From Bacillota bacterium (GTDB lineage Bacteria > Bacillota > Sulfobacillia > RBS10-35): a stretch of DNA of 25,180 bases. The notes under the pieces are model-generated. The model had not been told where the DNA came from. It saw only the letters and a list, made by a program, of their open reading frames with translations, and made no database searches. The DNA is taken from contig JASBVX010000001.1 in assembly GCA_029960865.1 (NCBI GenBank), forward strand, positions 1 to 25,180, read 5' to 3'. The position numbers were made by a program, and so were the translations under genes. Shown here piece by piece: positions 1-7,448 of this stretch; position 1 is the stretch's first letter, and each line of letters opens with the position of its first letter.

Positions 1-1178
1 TGGTCTACGCCAAGGTGGACGGAGAAAAGTTCACCGCCTTCATCGTGGAGCGGGATGGGAAGGGCCTTTCCGTCAGCGAAGAAGTGAATAAGATGGGGAT
101 CAAAGGGTCCTCCACCCGCATGGTCTTCCTGGACGATGTCCCGGTCCCTGTGGAAAACGTTCTCGGGGAAGTGGGCAGGGGGGCCAAGATCGCCTTCACC
201 ATCCTGGACATCGGGCGGCTAAAGCTGGGGGTGGGTTCCCTGGGTTCCCAGCGGGAAGTCCAGAAGATCGCCGCTTCCTACGCCAAAGGGAGGGAACAGT
301 TCGGCCAACCCATCGCCAGCTTCCCTTTGATCCAGGAAAAGCTGGCCTTCATGGCGGCGGAAGCCTACGCTTTGGAGAGCGCTTCCTACCGCACCACCGG
401 CCTTCTGGATCAGCGGCTCCAAGGACTGGATGCCGGGAAGGCTACCGGCATCGTCGCGGAGTTTGCCCTGGAATGCTCTGCCCTCAAAGTGTATGGTTCG
501 GAAGTCCTGGGCCGCACTGTGGATGAAGCCGTCCAAATCCACGGGGGCTATGGGTACATGCAGGAATTCGCGGTGGAGCGGGCGTACCGGGATGCCCGCA
601 TCAACCGGATCTTCGAAGGAACCAACGAGATCAACCGCCTTTTGATCGTGGAAACCCTGGTGCGGCAGGCCATGGCGGGCTTGCCGGTCCTGCAGGCCGC
701 CACTGATGCTCTCAAGGGAGCGGCCGCGGCTTTGGAAGCGGTGAAGTCAGGGAAGGGGAGCACCTGGTTTCCTCAGGGAAAGGGGGAGGGTCCCGCCCAC
801 GAGCTTCTCTCCCTCACCCGGGCCGCCAGGGTGCTGGGACTGGCTCTGGCGGGGCAGGCCATCCAGAAGGTGGGACAGGATCTCAACAAAGAGCAGGAGC
901 TGGTGGGGCGGCTGGCCGACCTTATCCTCTACCTCTTCGCCGCCGAAAGCGCGTTCCTGCGGGTGGCCAAGGGCCACGAGGAAGGCCTTTTGCCTGCCCA
1001 GGTCTTCGCCCACGAAGCCGGCTGGAGGATGGCCCGGGCGGCCCAGGAAGCGGTGGACATCCTGGGGCTGGAGGCAGGGTGGCAGGAACTGGCCTTGAGC
1101 CTGGCCGACGGGCCCGTCAAGGGTCTCAAGGGACTGCGCCGTTCCCTGGCGGACAAGGTCCTCAGCGCTGCGCCGTGA
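1..1178 (+). CDS. Acyl-CoA dehydrogenase (FadE-like), 5' end missing
   Basis: FAD-dependent acyl-CoA dehydrogenase, catalysing the first step of fatty acid beta-oxidation. The gene enters from the left edge; the reading frame is open from base 3 and about 390 residues are visible. The C-terminal acyl-CoA dehydrogenase domain is clear: a YGSEVLGRTVDEAVQIHGG stretch, then RIFEGTNEINR, whose Glu (codon near 617) is the usual catalytic base. About 170 further residues follow the standard domain, as in the longer Bacillus FadE (YusJ) and mitochondrial VLCAD types rather than the short ~380-residue enzymes. Substrate chain length cannot be read from the sequence, though the extra C-terminal domain suggests long chains. 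The missing 5' part should hold the N-terminal helical domain. The last 17 bases overlap the end of the convergent bshA gene. Confidence 0.93.
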   Translation, partial: VYAKVDGEKFTAFIVERDGKGLSVSEEVNKMGIKGSSTRMVFLDDVPVPVENVLGEVGRGAKIAFTILDIGRLKLGVGSLGSQREVQKIAASYAKGREQFGQPIASFPLIQEKLAFMAAEAYALESASYRTTGLLDQRLQGLDAGKATGIVAEFALECSALKVYGSEVLGRTVDEAVQIHGGYGYMQEFAVERAYRDARINRIFEGTNEINRLLIVETLVRQAMAGLPVLQAATDALKGAAAALEAVKSGKGSTWFPQGKGEGPAHELLSLTRAARVLGLALAGQAIQKVGQDLNKEQELVGRLADLILYLFAAESAFLRVAKGHEEGLLPAQVFAHEAGWRMARAAQEAVDILGLEAGWQELALSLADGPVKGLKGLRRSLADKVLSAAP

Positions 1179-2310
1179 GGCGCCGGTAAAGAGCTTCGTA
1201 GAGGGGAATCACCTTGGACACGTGGAAATGGTCCCGGGCCCGCTGGGCGGCGGCCCGGGACATTTCCTGGTGGAGGGCAGGGTTTTTCAGGATGGCGAGA
1301 GCTCCCCGGGCCATGCCTTCCACATCTCCCACGGGGAAGAGAAAGCCGCTCCGGCCCTCTTCCACCACTTCCGGGATACCCCCCACCCGGCTTCCCACCA
1401 CAGGAACACCGCAAGCCATGGCTTCCAGGGCGGAAAGGCCGAAGCTTTCCTCTTCGGAGGGAAGGAGAAAGAGATCGGCGACGCTCATGTAGGGAGACAC
1501 ATCCGATTGGACGCCGAGAAAGGCGACCCGCTCCACCACCCCCTGGGTGACCGCTTCCTGATAAGCGGCAGGGGCCTCGGGCCCTTCTCCCACCAGCAGG
1601 AGGCGGGCCGGCAGCTCCCTTGCCACCAAGGCAAAGATCTTGATCACGTCCCGGACCCTTTTGATGGGGCGAAAGTTGGAGGCATGCAGCAACAGGGCCT
1701 CACCGGGGCGGGCCCACTGATTCCTCACGTGGAGCTCGGCCGGGGTGCACTGCCGTTCAATGTCGATGAAGTTGGGGATGACGTCGATGGGGCCCCGCAG
1801 CGCCAGGACCTCCCGGGCAGCCTCTGCCAAGGCTGCGGAGACGGTGGTGACCGCCTGAGCCCTTTCCAGGGCAAAGCGCAGCACCATGCCCAGGGCCGGA
1901 TCCCTGCCCAGGATGCGCACGTCCGATCCGTGGAGGGTGACCACGAGGGGAGGGCCCTTGGGCCCCAGGATTTCCTTTGCCAGGTAGGCGGAGGGAGCGT
2001 GGGGCACCCCATAATGGACATGGATGATGTGGCAGGGTTCCTCGGAAAGCGCTCCCACCAGAGTGCCTGCCAGGGCCATCTCATAAGGGCGGGCCAAAAG
2101 GACCGGGTAGTCGGGAACCTCGATGGGGTGGTAGCTCAAGCCCCGGAGGCCGGTCCGCAGTCGCAGGGGCACGTCGTGGCTGAACATATGGACCCGGTGA
2201 CCCCTTTCCACCAGGGCATGGGCCAGCTCGGCTGCCACCACCCCGCTTCCTCCAGGGGTGGGGTAACCTACCATGGCGATGCGCAGGGGCTGATCAACCG
2301 GCGCTTTCAC
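1162..2310 (-). CDS. bshA: N-acetyl-alpha-D-glucosaminyl L-malate synthase (bacillithiol step 1)
   Basis: GT4 glycosyltransferase that joins UDP-GlcNAc to L-malate, the first step of bacillithiol synthesis. The 382-residue protein closely follows Bacillus BshA (about 377 aa) along its length: an N-terminal GYPTPGGSGVVAAELA glycine-rich loop, HVHYGVPHAPSAYLAKE, TLHGSDVRILGRDP, HASNFRPIKRVRDVI, and the GT4 signature EESFGLSALEAMACGVPVVG followed by GGIPEVV. The start is GTG at 2310, preceded by a GAGGGGGAG ribosome binding site. It overlaps the upstream EamA gene by 17 bases, so the two are probably one transcript. Its end overlaps the acyl-CoA dehydrogenase tail to tail. The rest of the bacillithiol pathway (bshB, bshC) is not in the window. 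Assignment rests on whole-length resemblance and length; a related malate- or other-acceptor GT4 enzyme is the only real alternative. Confidence 0.92.
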   Translation of the reverse strand: MKAPVDQPLRIAMVGYPTPGGSGVVAAELAHALVERGHRVHMFSHDVPLRLRTGLRGLSYHPIEVPDYPVLLARPYEMALAGTLVGALSEEPCHIIHVHYGVPHAPSAYLAKEILGPKGPPLVVTLHGSDVRILGRDPALGMVLRFALERAQAVTTVSAALAEAAREVLALRGPIDVIPNFIDIERQCTPAELHVRNQWARPGEALLLHASNFRPIKRVRDVIKIFALVARELPARLLLVGEGPEAPAAYQEAVTQGVVERVAFLGVQSDVSPYMSVADLFLLPSEEESFGLSALEAMACGVPVVGSRVGGIPEVVEEGRSGFLFPVGDVEGMARGALAILKNPALHQEMSRAAAQRARDHFHVSKVIPLYEALYRRLTAQR

Positions 2311-3169
2311 GGATGGCTCCCCCTCCCCCTGTTTGGGTCTGCACCCATGTGATGCCGAAGATCACGAGAAGACCGCCCAGGGCTTGGAGAGGGGTGAACC
2401 GTTCTCCCAGCCAGAGGGCACCCCAGAGGGCGGCGAGGGGAGTTTCCAAGGAAAGGAGGAGGGCGGTGTTGGCAGCTCCCAGCACTTGCAGGCTCTTGTT
2501 GACCCCCAAGATGGCGGCCACCGAAGGGAAAAGGGCGAGGCCTGCCAGGAAGGGCCAGCTCCCCCCGGCCGCCCAAAGGGGCTTTCCGGAGAAGACGGCC
2601 AGAAGAAGGGACGCGGCGGCGGCGGAGCCCAGAAGGGGCGTCAGGGCACGGTAGGCGGAGACTCTCCCCATGACCGGTTGCTGCAGCAGAAGGGTTAAGG
2701 CGTTGGTGACGGCGGCTCCCAGGGCAAAGAGGATGCCCTCCAGGGAGCCTTGCAGGCTGGTTCCTGTCAGGAGGGCAAGGCCGGCAAAGGCCAAAAGAAG
2801 CGCAACGCCATGGCGGGGGGTCAAGCGCTCCCGTCCCAAAAGGTGGCTTCCCAGCGCCACCAGGCCCGGGTACAGGAAGAGGAGAAGAATCGCCAGGGAT
2901 GTGGCGATGCGCTGAAAGGCGGCAAAGAGAAGAAAGGCGGTGACGGCGTAGCCCACCCCGGAGGCCAGGAGGACCCCCAGGTCCCGGCTCGGGAGTTTCT
3001 TCTCTCGGGGAGGGAAAAGAAGCTGCGCCGCCCCCACCGCCAGGAAAGCCAGGAGAAAGCGAAGCCAGAGGACCGTCAAGGCATCCGTCCCGGTGGCCAG
3101 GGCGCCCCGGGCCAGGATGCCTTCGAGGGAAAAGGCGGTGGCCGCCATCACTGCCCACATGCGCTTCAA
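2294..3169 (-). CDS. EamA/DMT-family membrane transporter
   Basis: Predicted inner-membrane permease of the drug/metabolite transporter superfamily with two EamA repeats and about ten hydrophobic segments. The first repeat starts with MWAVMAATAFSLEGILARG and the second ends near ALGGLLVIFGITWVQ, a typical EamA terminal helix. Substrate unknown; relatives export amino acids, metabolites or drugs. Start choice: an ATG at 3208 lies in frame but has only pyrimidine-rich sequence upstream. The TTG at 3169 has GGAAAGGA seven bases before it and gives a 291-residue protein, normal for the family; ATG at 3160 is a third option. The gene overlaps bshA by 17 bases, so the pair is probably co-transcribed, but nothing visible links transport to bacillithiol. 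A TGGTATTCT extended -10-like element lies on this strand near 3201-3209. Confidence 0.85.
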   Translation of the reverse strand: MKRMWAVMAATAFSLEGILARGALATGTDALTVLWLRFLLAFLAVGAAQLLFPPREKKLPSRDLGVLLASGVGYAVTAFLLFAAFQRIATSLAILLLFLYPGLVALGSHLLGRERLTPRHGVALLLAFAGLALLTGTSLQGSLEGILFALGAAVTNALTLLLQQPVMGRVSAYRALTPLLGSAAAASLLLAVFSGKPLWAAGGSWPFLAGLALFPSVAAILGVNKSLQVLGAANTALLLSLETPLAALWGALWLGERFTPLQALGGLLVIFGITWVQTQTGGGGAIRESAG

Positions 3170-3228
3170 GCTTCGATCCTTTCCGCCGGCCACGATCCAG
3201 AATACCATGGGATCTGGAGGCAGGGACG

Positions 3229-3861
3229 ATGCCCTGTGTCTGGGCGGCTTACCTGGCTGCGGGAGAAAGCCGGCGCTTCGGCGGGCCCAAGCTGGAGGCT
3301 CCCCTTCTGGGGGTGCCCCTCTGGCGCTGGTCCCTGGCGCCCCTCAAGGCCCTCCAGGAGCGTTACCCCCTCCGCCTCCTGGCTGTGGTGGGGGAGGAGA
3401 CGCGGCATCTTCCCCTGGAGGTGGATGAAGTCCTCTGGAACCGGGAAAGGGCGGAAGGCATGGCCTCCTCCCTGCGCCAAGCAGCCCAGGCTGCGGCAGA
3501 GGGCGGCGCCGGGAGCCTCCTGGTGGTGTTGGGCGACATGCCTCTTTTACAGGTAAATACCCTGGAAACGATCCTCCGCCGCCGGCAGCCGGGTAGCATC
3601 GTCTTGGCCCAGGCCTCCTTCGGCCCGACGCCACCCGCCCTTTTCGATGCCGCCTTCTTCCCCCGCTTTGCGGAACTTTCCGGGGACGAAGGGGCCCGAT
3701 CCCTTTGGCGACAGGCCCCGGACGCCATCTCCCTGGTGGCGGTGGCCGACGAGGAGCTTCTGGACGTGGATACGCCTGAGGATCTTTTGCAGGCGGAGGT
3801 TATCCTCGGGCGGCGGGCAAGGACTGGATCTCTCGGGCCAGCTGCAGATCTTTTTCCGTGA
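3229..3861 (+). CDS. MocA/MobA-like nucleotidyltransferase
   Basis: NTP-transferase-fold protein of 210 residues, of the type that attaches CMP or GMP to molybdopterin (MocA/MobA) for molybdoenzyme cofactors. Visible motifs are LAAGESRRFGGPK (residues 9-21, the nucleotide-binding LAAGxSxRxGxxK), an NRERAEGMASSLR segment (71-83) typical of MocA relatives, LGDMP (101-105) with the metal-binding Asp103, and a terminal DVDTPEDL. The start ATG has GGAGG eight bases upstream. No molybdoenzyme gene is in the window, so the cytidylyl versus guanylyl choice and the target enzyme are unknown; nucleotide-sugar or methylerythritol-phosphate nucleotidyltransferases are less likely because the LAAGESRRFG form is typical of MocA. 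The 3' end overlaps the convergent pterin dehydratase gene by 62 bases. The last ~15 residues (GRRARTGSLGPAADLFP) lie in that overlap and look unlike the family. Confidence 0.82.
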   Translation: MPCVWAAYLAAGESRRFGGPKLEAPLLGVPLWRWSLAPLKALQERYPLRLLAVVGEETRHLPLEVDEVLWNRERAEGMASSLRQAAQAAAEGGAGSLLVVLGDMPLLQVNTLETILRRRQPGSIVLAQASFGPTPPALFDAAFFPRFAELSGDEGARSLWRQAPDAISLVAVADEELLDVDTPEDLLQAEVILGRRARTGSLGPAADLFP

Positions 3862-4075
3862 TGGCCCCCGCATCGTGGGTTGAGAGGCGCAGGGTCACCA
3901 CCTTATACTGGATCAGGATGTCGGGATGATGCTTTTGTTTTTCCGCCAGTTCCGCGACCCGGCCCACGAATTCCATGGCGTCCAGAAAGGACGGAAAGTG
4001 AAAAGTCTTGGCCAACGTTCCTTCCCGGATCTCCCATCCGGGAAGATCCTTCAGATGTTCGGGCGAAACCGCCAT
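3800..4075 (-). CDS. Pterin-4a-carbinolamine dehydratase (PCD/DCoH family)
   Basis: Small protein (91 residues) of the pterin-4a-carbinolamine dehydratase family, which dehydrates 4a-hydroxytetrahydropterins. The active-site signature is complete: KHHPDILIQYKVVTLRLSTH followed by DAGAITEKD, containing the HHP, Y and TH positions of the family. The open frame extends upstream to 4132, but the ATG at 4075 has a perfect AAGGAGG seven bases ahead and gives normal family length, so it was chosen. No aromatic amino acid hydroxylase is nearby. Bacterial PCDs without a hydroxylase have been linked by comparative genomics to molybdenum-cofactor metabolism, which fits the MocA-like neighbour, but this is inference. 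It lies divergent from the HAD-NUDIX gene with a 56-base gap that must hold both promoters, and overlaps the MocA-like gene tail to tail by 62 bases. Confidence 0.9.
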   Translation of the reverse strand: MAVSPEHLKDLPGWEIREGTLAKTFHFPSFLDAMEFVGRVAELAEKQKHHPDILIQYKVVTLRLSTHDAGAITEKDLQLAREIQSLPAARG

Positions 4076-4131
4076 GGCATTGCCTCCTTGCGGGATCCTC
4101 TTCCCCTCATTGTGCGGCAAGAGGTTTGCCA

Positions 4132-5184
4132 ATGAAAGGGAGCACCCGCTTTCGCGCCGTCCTTTTTGATCTCAGTTACACCCTTCTGGAACCCCAGCCG
4201 GGCTGGCCCCGCCAGCGCTGGGAGCTTTACCCCGATGTGATTCCCGTCTTGCAGCGCCTCAAACAGCAGGATTACCTCCTGGGGGTAGTGTCCAATTGGG
4301 GCCGCAGCGGGCGCCAGGAGCTGAAGCGCCTCGGGCTTCTCCCTCTTTTGGATGCCGTCCTCTTGTCGGGGGAGGTGAGCGTACAAAAGCCCGATCCCGC
4401 CATCTTCGCCCTGGCCCTGGCGGAGCTGGGGACGGAGCCGGAAGAAACCCTGATGGTGGGCGACCACTACGAACATGACATCTACGGGGCGGCAGGGGCC
4501 GGCATCATGGGCCTGCTCCTGGATAGGGCGGGGACGGTCGATCTTTGCCGCTATCCCTGCCCGCGGGTCCGCAGTCTCCAGGGTGTGGCCTTGGCCCTGG
4601 AAAAGGCTCCCCAGTGGGTTCCCCCCGGCCAGGCGGTGACCCGGAAAGGGGTACAGCCGCCCCGGCCCGCTGCCAGCGTGGCGGTGGTGCGGGATGGACC
4701 GCAAGGGCTGGAGGTGCTGATGGGCATCCGGGCAGTGCCCGGCTCCATGATGGGATTTGCCATCTTTCCCGGGGGTACGGTGGATCCTGCCGACCGGCAA
4801 GGCGGTGGCGAAGAGGAAGCCTTTTTGCGGGCGGCGGTGCGGGAGTGCCGGGAAGAGACGGGGATCCTCCTCCAAGACGAGATCTACCCCATGGGAGATC
4901 TGCTGGCCCCGGCCCATCTGGTTCCCCGCTATTGGACCCGCTTTTTCATCGCACCCCTTCCGGGAGGCGTTTCTCCTCGCCCTTACGAAGCGGAATTCAA
5001 GGAACTTCTCTGGGTCCGTCCCCGGGCCTACCTGGAGGAGCAAGAGGCGCACCTCCTTCTCCCCACCCGGGCCGTGTTGCGGCGCCTCGCCTCTTTTGCC
5101 ACCGCCGGGGAAGCCCTGGCAGCTGCCAAAAAGGATGGCTCCTCTTGGCTTTGCCCGGGGAGCCCTTTCCCCACTTTTCCTTAA
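4132..5184 (+). CDS. HAD hydrolase-NUDIX hydrolase fusion protein
   Basis: Two-domain enzyme of 350 residues. Residues 8-160 are a HAD-superfamily phosphatase: motif I FDLSYTLL (nucleophile Asp13; the usual second Asp is Ser15), motif II VVSN (Ser54), motif III Lys86 in QKPDP, and motif IV GDHYEHD (Asp111, Asp116). Residues 180-330 are a NUDIX domain: FPGGTVDPAD (212-221) followed after a short insertion by the Nudix helix RECREETGI (237-245). The lengthened loop inside the Nudix box and the FPGGxVDPAD form resemble the NUDT19-like branch, some of whose members cleave CoA-type diphosphates. A joint role, such as pyrophosphate hydrolysis followed by dephosphorylation, is plausible but unproved. 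The ATG at 4132 was chosen because AAGAGG lies seven bases upstream; the open frame runs back to 3880 only as the complement of the dehydratase gene. spoIIE follows after 98 bases. Confidence 0.85.
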   Translation: MKGSTRFRAVLFDLSYTLLEPQPGWPRQRWELYPDVIPVLQRLKQQDYLLGVVSNWGRSGRQELKRLGLLPLLDAVLLSGEVSVQKPDPAIFALALAELGTEPEETLMVGDHYEHDIYGAAGAGIMGLLLDRAGTVDLCRYPCPRVRSLQGVALALEKAPQWVPPGQAVTRKGVQPPRPAASVAVVRDGPQGLEVLMGIRAVPGSMMGFAIFPGGTVDPADRQGGGEEEAFLRAAVRECREETGILLQDEIYPMGDLLAPAHLVPRYWTRFFIAPLPGGVSPRPYEAEFKELLWVRPRAYLEEQEAHLLLPTRAVLRRLASFATAGEALAAAKKDGSSWLCPGSPFPTFP

Positions 5185-5185
5185 A

Positions 5186-5206
5186 GGTCGAAAGTTGCGG
5201 TATTCT
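5186..5206 (+). promoter_or_regulatory. Possible Spo0A box and -10 element upstream of spoIIE
   Basis: In the 98-base gap before spoIIE, GGTCGAA (5186-5192) matches six of seven positions of the Spo0A box TGTCGAA, and TATTCT (5201-5206) could be a weak -10. Spo0A activation of a sigma-A promoter is established for spoIIE in Bacillus. One imperfect 7-mer is weak evidence, and no good -35 is visible. The same gap also holds a CCCCTTCCCC tract (5231-5240) partly complementary to the GGGAAAGG ribosome-binding region at 5266-5273. Confidence 0.2.
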
Positions 5207-5282
5207 CCTCTGACGTCCCGACATCCATCGCCCCTTCCCCGGGCGCACCATAGCCCAAGAGCCACGGGAAAGGAGCGATGGC

Positions 5283-7403
5283 ATGAGGGCCCGCTGGGAG
5301 GTGGCCAAGCTCCCCAGCCTGTTCTTCCTCCTGGGTCTAGGCCTGGGCCGGGCCTCCCTCTTTGGAAGCCTGAGCCCCTTTGGCGCCGCGTGGGTCCTGG
5401 CCACCTACTGGAAAGAAGGGTGGTCCCTGGCCCTTTGGGCTCTGGGAGGGGCGACGGCGGGGGCGTTCAGCCATGGGGGCTGGCTGGGAGGAGCGGAAAC
5501 CCTTTTCCTCTCCCTGGCCGCCATCCTCTACGGGGAGGCCCGGGGAAAACCTTCCTGGCAAGGGGCTCCCTGGTTCCTGGCCCTTCTGGTCACCGCCACC
5601 CTGGTGGGCCTCCCTTTCGCTTTCTGGGACCATTTCCCCGGACCCTGGGCGCAGGCAACGGCGCAAGCCCTTTTGATCCCGCTGCTGGCCTTTCTCTGGT
5701 ATCCGGCCCTGGCGGCTTACCCCGGGAGGCCTCCTGAAGAAGAACGCCTGGCGGTGACGGTGGCCCTGGTGGTGGGCGCCATGGTCCTGGTGGGAGGGCT
5801 GGGGAGAAGCGATGCCTTGGGCTTCCAGCCCGGAGAAGCTGCATCGGTGGTAATGGCCCTTCTGGCGTCTTCCCTGGCGGGGCCCCTCTGGGGCGCCAGC
5901 ACCGGCCTCCTTTTGGGCATGGGAAGCTACCTCTTCGGGGAGGGGAACGGCCTTTTGGCAGGGTCTTGGGCTTTAGGCGGGCTGGTGGCCGGCCTCTTCA
6001 TACCCTGGGGAAGGATTCCCGCGGCCCTGGGATTCTTTTTAGGGGTTCTGGTGCCTTTGCTGGCCGCCCCCTCCTTCTGGATCCCAGGAGGAGGCCCTTT
6101 CCTCTCCCTCCTGGTGGGCCTTGGGCTCTTTCTCATCCTCCCTCCCAGCTTCCTGGACATCCGTTGGTGGAAGCGGAAGCCCTGGCCCTGGAAACGGTCG
6201 GCGGGTACCACGGTGGCGCTGCGGGTGCTGCCCGGGGGGCGAAACCCCGCGGCGGGTGCTGGCCAAGAAGATCCATCCCTAGACTATGCCTCCCTCTTCC
6301 GGGAGCTGGCGGCCACCTTTGCCACGGCGCCCTCCCCCACCCTGGCCCCCAGGGTGGAGGCGGAGGCTCATCAGATCGAAAATATGGTCCGCCACATCCG
6401 GGGAGAAGTGTGCCGCCACTGTCCCAGCCACGGCGCCTGCTGGCGTTCCCAGGGGGTCCAGACGGCCCACCTGGTGCAGGAATTGATCCTCCAGACCCAG
6501 CGCCAGGGCCATCTCAGCCGCAGCCATCTCAAAGGCTTCTGGGTGACGACCTGCCTGCGGCCCGGGGAAATGGTGGTGGCGGTCAACATGGCGGTAGAGC
6601 TGCAAAAGATGCAGCGACGGCTCCAGGGTGAACTCAGCTTCGTCCGTTCCTTGATGGCCAGCCACTGGCAAAGCCTGGCCCGGGCGCTGGCCGAGATGGA
6701 AAAACCCAAAGCTCCCCGCCCTACGGACCAGCTCCTCCACTACCAGGTGGGGGTGGCCCGCAGGGCCAGGCCGGGCCGCTGGGTGTCGGGAGATTCCTAT
6801 CTGGTGAAGGAAGTGGGCCCTCACCTCCTGGTGGCGTTGAGCGACGGCATGGGGGTGGGGGAAGGGGCTTCCCGCCAATCCCAAAAAGCGGTCCGCCTTC
6901 TGGAAAAGCTCTTGGATGCCGGTGTGGAATGCGAAACGGCCGTCCAGTTCCTCAATACCTTCCTCCTCCTTTCCAGCCCTGACGAATCCTTTACCACGTT
7001 GGACCTTCTCCTCCTGGACCGGCGCCACGGCCAGGCTCGCTGGATGAAAGTAGGGGCGGCCCCCGGCTATTGGGTGCGGCGAGGCCAGCCGGTGGCCGTT
7101 TTCGGCCCTCCTGCCCCACCCCTGGGTATCCTGGAGGACATTCCCGTGGAAATGCGGGAGTTGCACCTGCAACCCGGCGATTGGGTGGTGTTGGTGAGCG
7201 ACGGTATCTACGAGCTGGGAGGGGACGAAGGAACCGAAGATTGGGTGGCCGGTTTTCTCGCCACCGGCCAAGGCCGGCCTCCCGCCCACCTGGCGGAGGG
7301 TCTGGTGGAGGCGGCGGCTCGGCGCCCGTCCCCCGGAAGCGAGGACGATCTGACGGCCCTGGTGGTGCGGTTGATGCCGCGGCGCCTTTGGGCCCAGGCT
7401 TGA
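5283..7403 (+). CDS. spoIIE: Stage II sporulation protein E (membrane PP2C phosphatase)
   Basis: SpoIIE is the membrane-bound serine phosphatase that dephosphorylates SpoIIAA and so releases sigma-F in the forespore; it also acts at the polar septum. The protein has 706 residues (Bacillus about 827). Residues 10-290 form roughly ten hydrophobic segments ending at the basic WWKRKPWPWKR. A central region follows with the cysteine cluster CRHCPSHGACW (377-387), also seen in other SpoIIE proteins. The C-terminal PP2C domain (about 485-700) has VSGDSY (501-506), LSDGMGVGEG (519-528), KVGAAPGYW, VLVSDGIYE and a final DDLTALVV, giving the metal-binding aspartates. The ATG at 5283 has AAAGGAG seven bases upstream. 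tilS follows after 43 bases, as part of a gene order shared with Bacillus. This gene is the strongest evidence that the organism forms endospores. Confidence 0.96.
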   Translation: MRARWEVAKLPSLFFLLGLGLGRASLFGSLSPFGAAWVLATYWKEGWSLALWALGGATAGAFSHGGWLGGAETLFLSLAAILYGEARGKPSWQGAPWFLALLVTATLVGLPFAFWDHFPGPWAQATAQALLIPLLAFLWYPALAAYPGRPPEEERLAVTVALVVGAMVLVGGLGRSDALGFQPGEAASVVMALLASSLAGPLWGASTGLLLGMGSYLFGEGNGLLAGSWALGGLVAGLFIPWGRIPAALGFFLGVLVPLLAAPSFWIPGGGPFLSLLVGLGLFLILPPSFLDIRWWKRKPWPWKRSAGTTVALRVLPGGRNPAAGAGQEDPSLDYASLFRELAATFATAPSPTLAPRVEAEAHQIENMVRHIRGEVCRHCPSHGACWRSQGVQTAHLVQELILQTQRQGHLSRSHLKGFWVTTCLRPGEMVVAVNMAVELQKMQRRLQGELSFVRSLMASHWQSLARALAEMEKPKAPRPTDQLLHYQVGVARRARPGRWVSGDSYLVKEVGPHLLVALSDGMGVGEGASRQSQKAVRLLEKLLDAGVECETAVQFLNTFLLLSSPDESFTTLDLLLLDRRHGQARWMKVGAAPGYWVRRGQPVAVFGPPAPPLGILEDIPVEMRELHLQPGDWVVLVSDGIYELGGDEGTEDWVAGFLATGQGRPPAHLAEGLVEAAARRPSPGSEDDLTALVVRLMPRRLWAQA

Positions 7404-7407
7404 TGGG

Positions 7408-7448
7408 GTCCCTTCCCTCGGGGAGACTGGGGGAAAGGGGGAAGGGAT
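7408..7448 (+). promoter_or_regulatory. Inverted repeat that could hide the tilS ribosome binding site
   Basis: Between spoIIE and tilS, TCCCTTCCC (7409-7417) is the exact reverse complement of GGGAAGGGA (7439-7447). The right arm contains the tilS Shine-Dalgarno and the A of its start codon. Wobble pairs at 7408/7448 and 7418/7438 plus C7419/G7437 extend the stem to about 12 pairs around a 17-base loop. There is no U-run, so it does not look like an intrinsic terminator. Translational repression of tilS, or a temperature-sensitive switch, is inference; chance pairing of C- and G-rich tracts in GC-rich DNA is possible. Confidence 0.45.

Noticed and set aside
1222..2352. Long forward frame opposite bshA
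   Set aside because: Its predicted protein is rich in His, Gly and Pro without family resemblance; it is the complement of a clear bshA gene.
5278..5286. ATG GCA TGA mini-frame overlapping the spoIIE start
   Set aside because: The AGGAG is only two bases from this ATG but seven from the spoIIE ATG, so initiation should occur at spoIIE.
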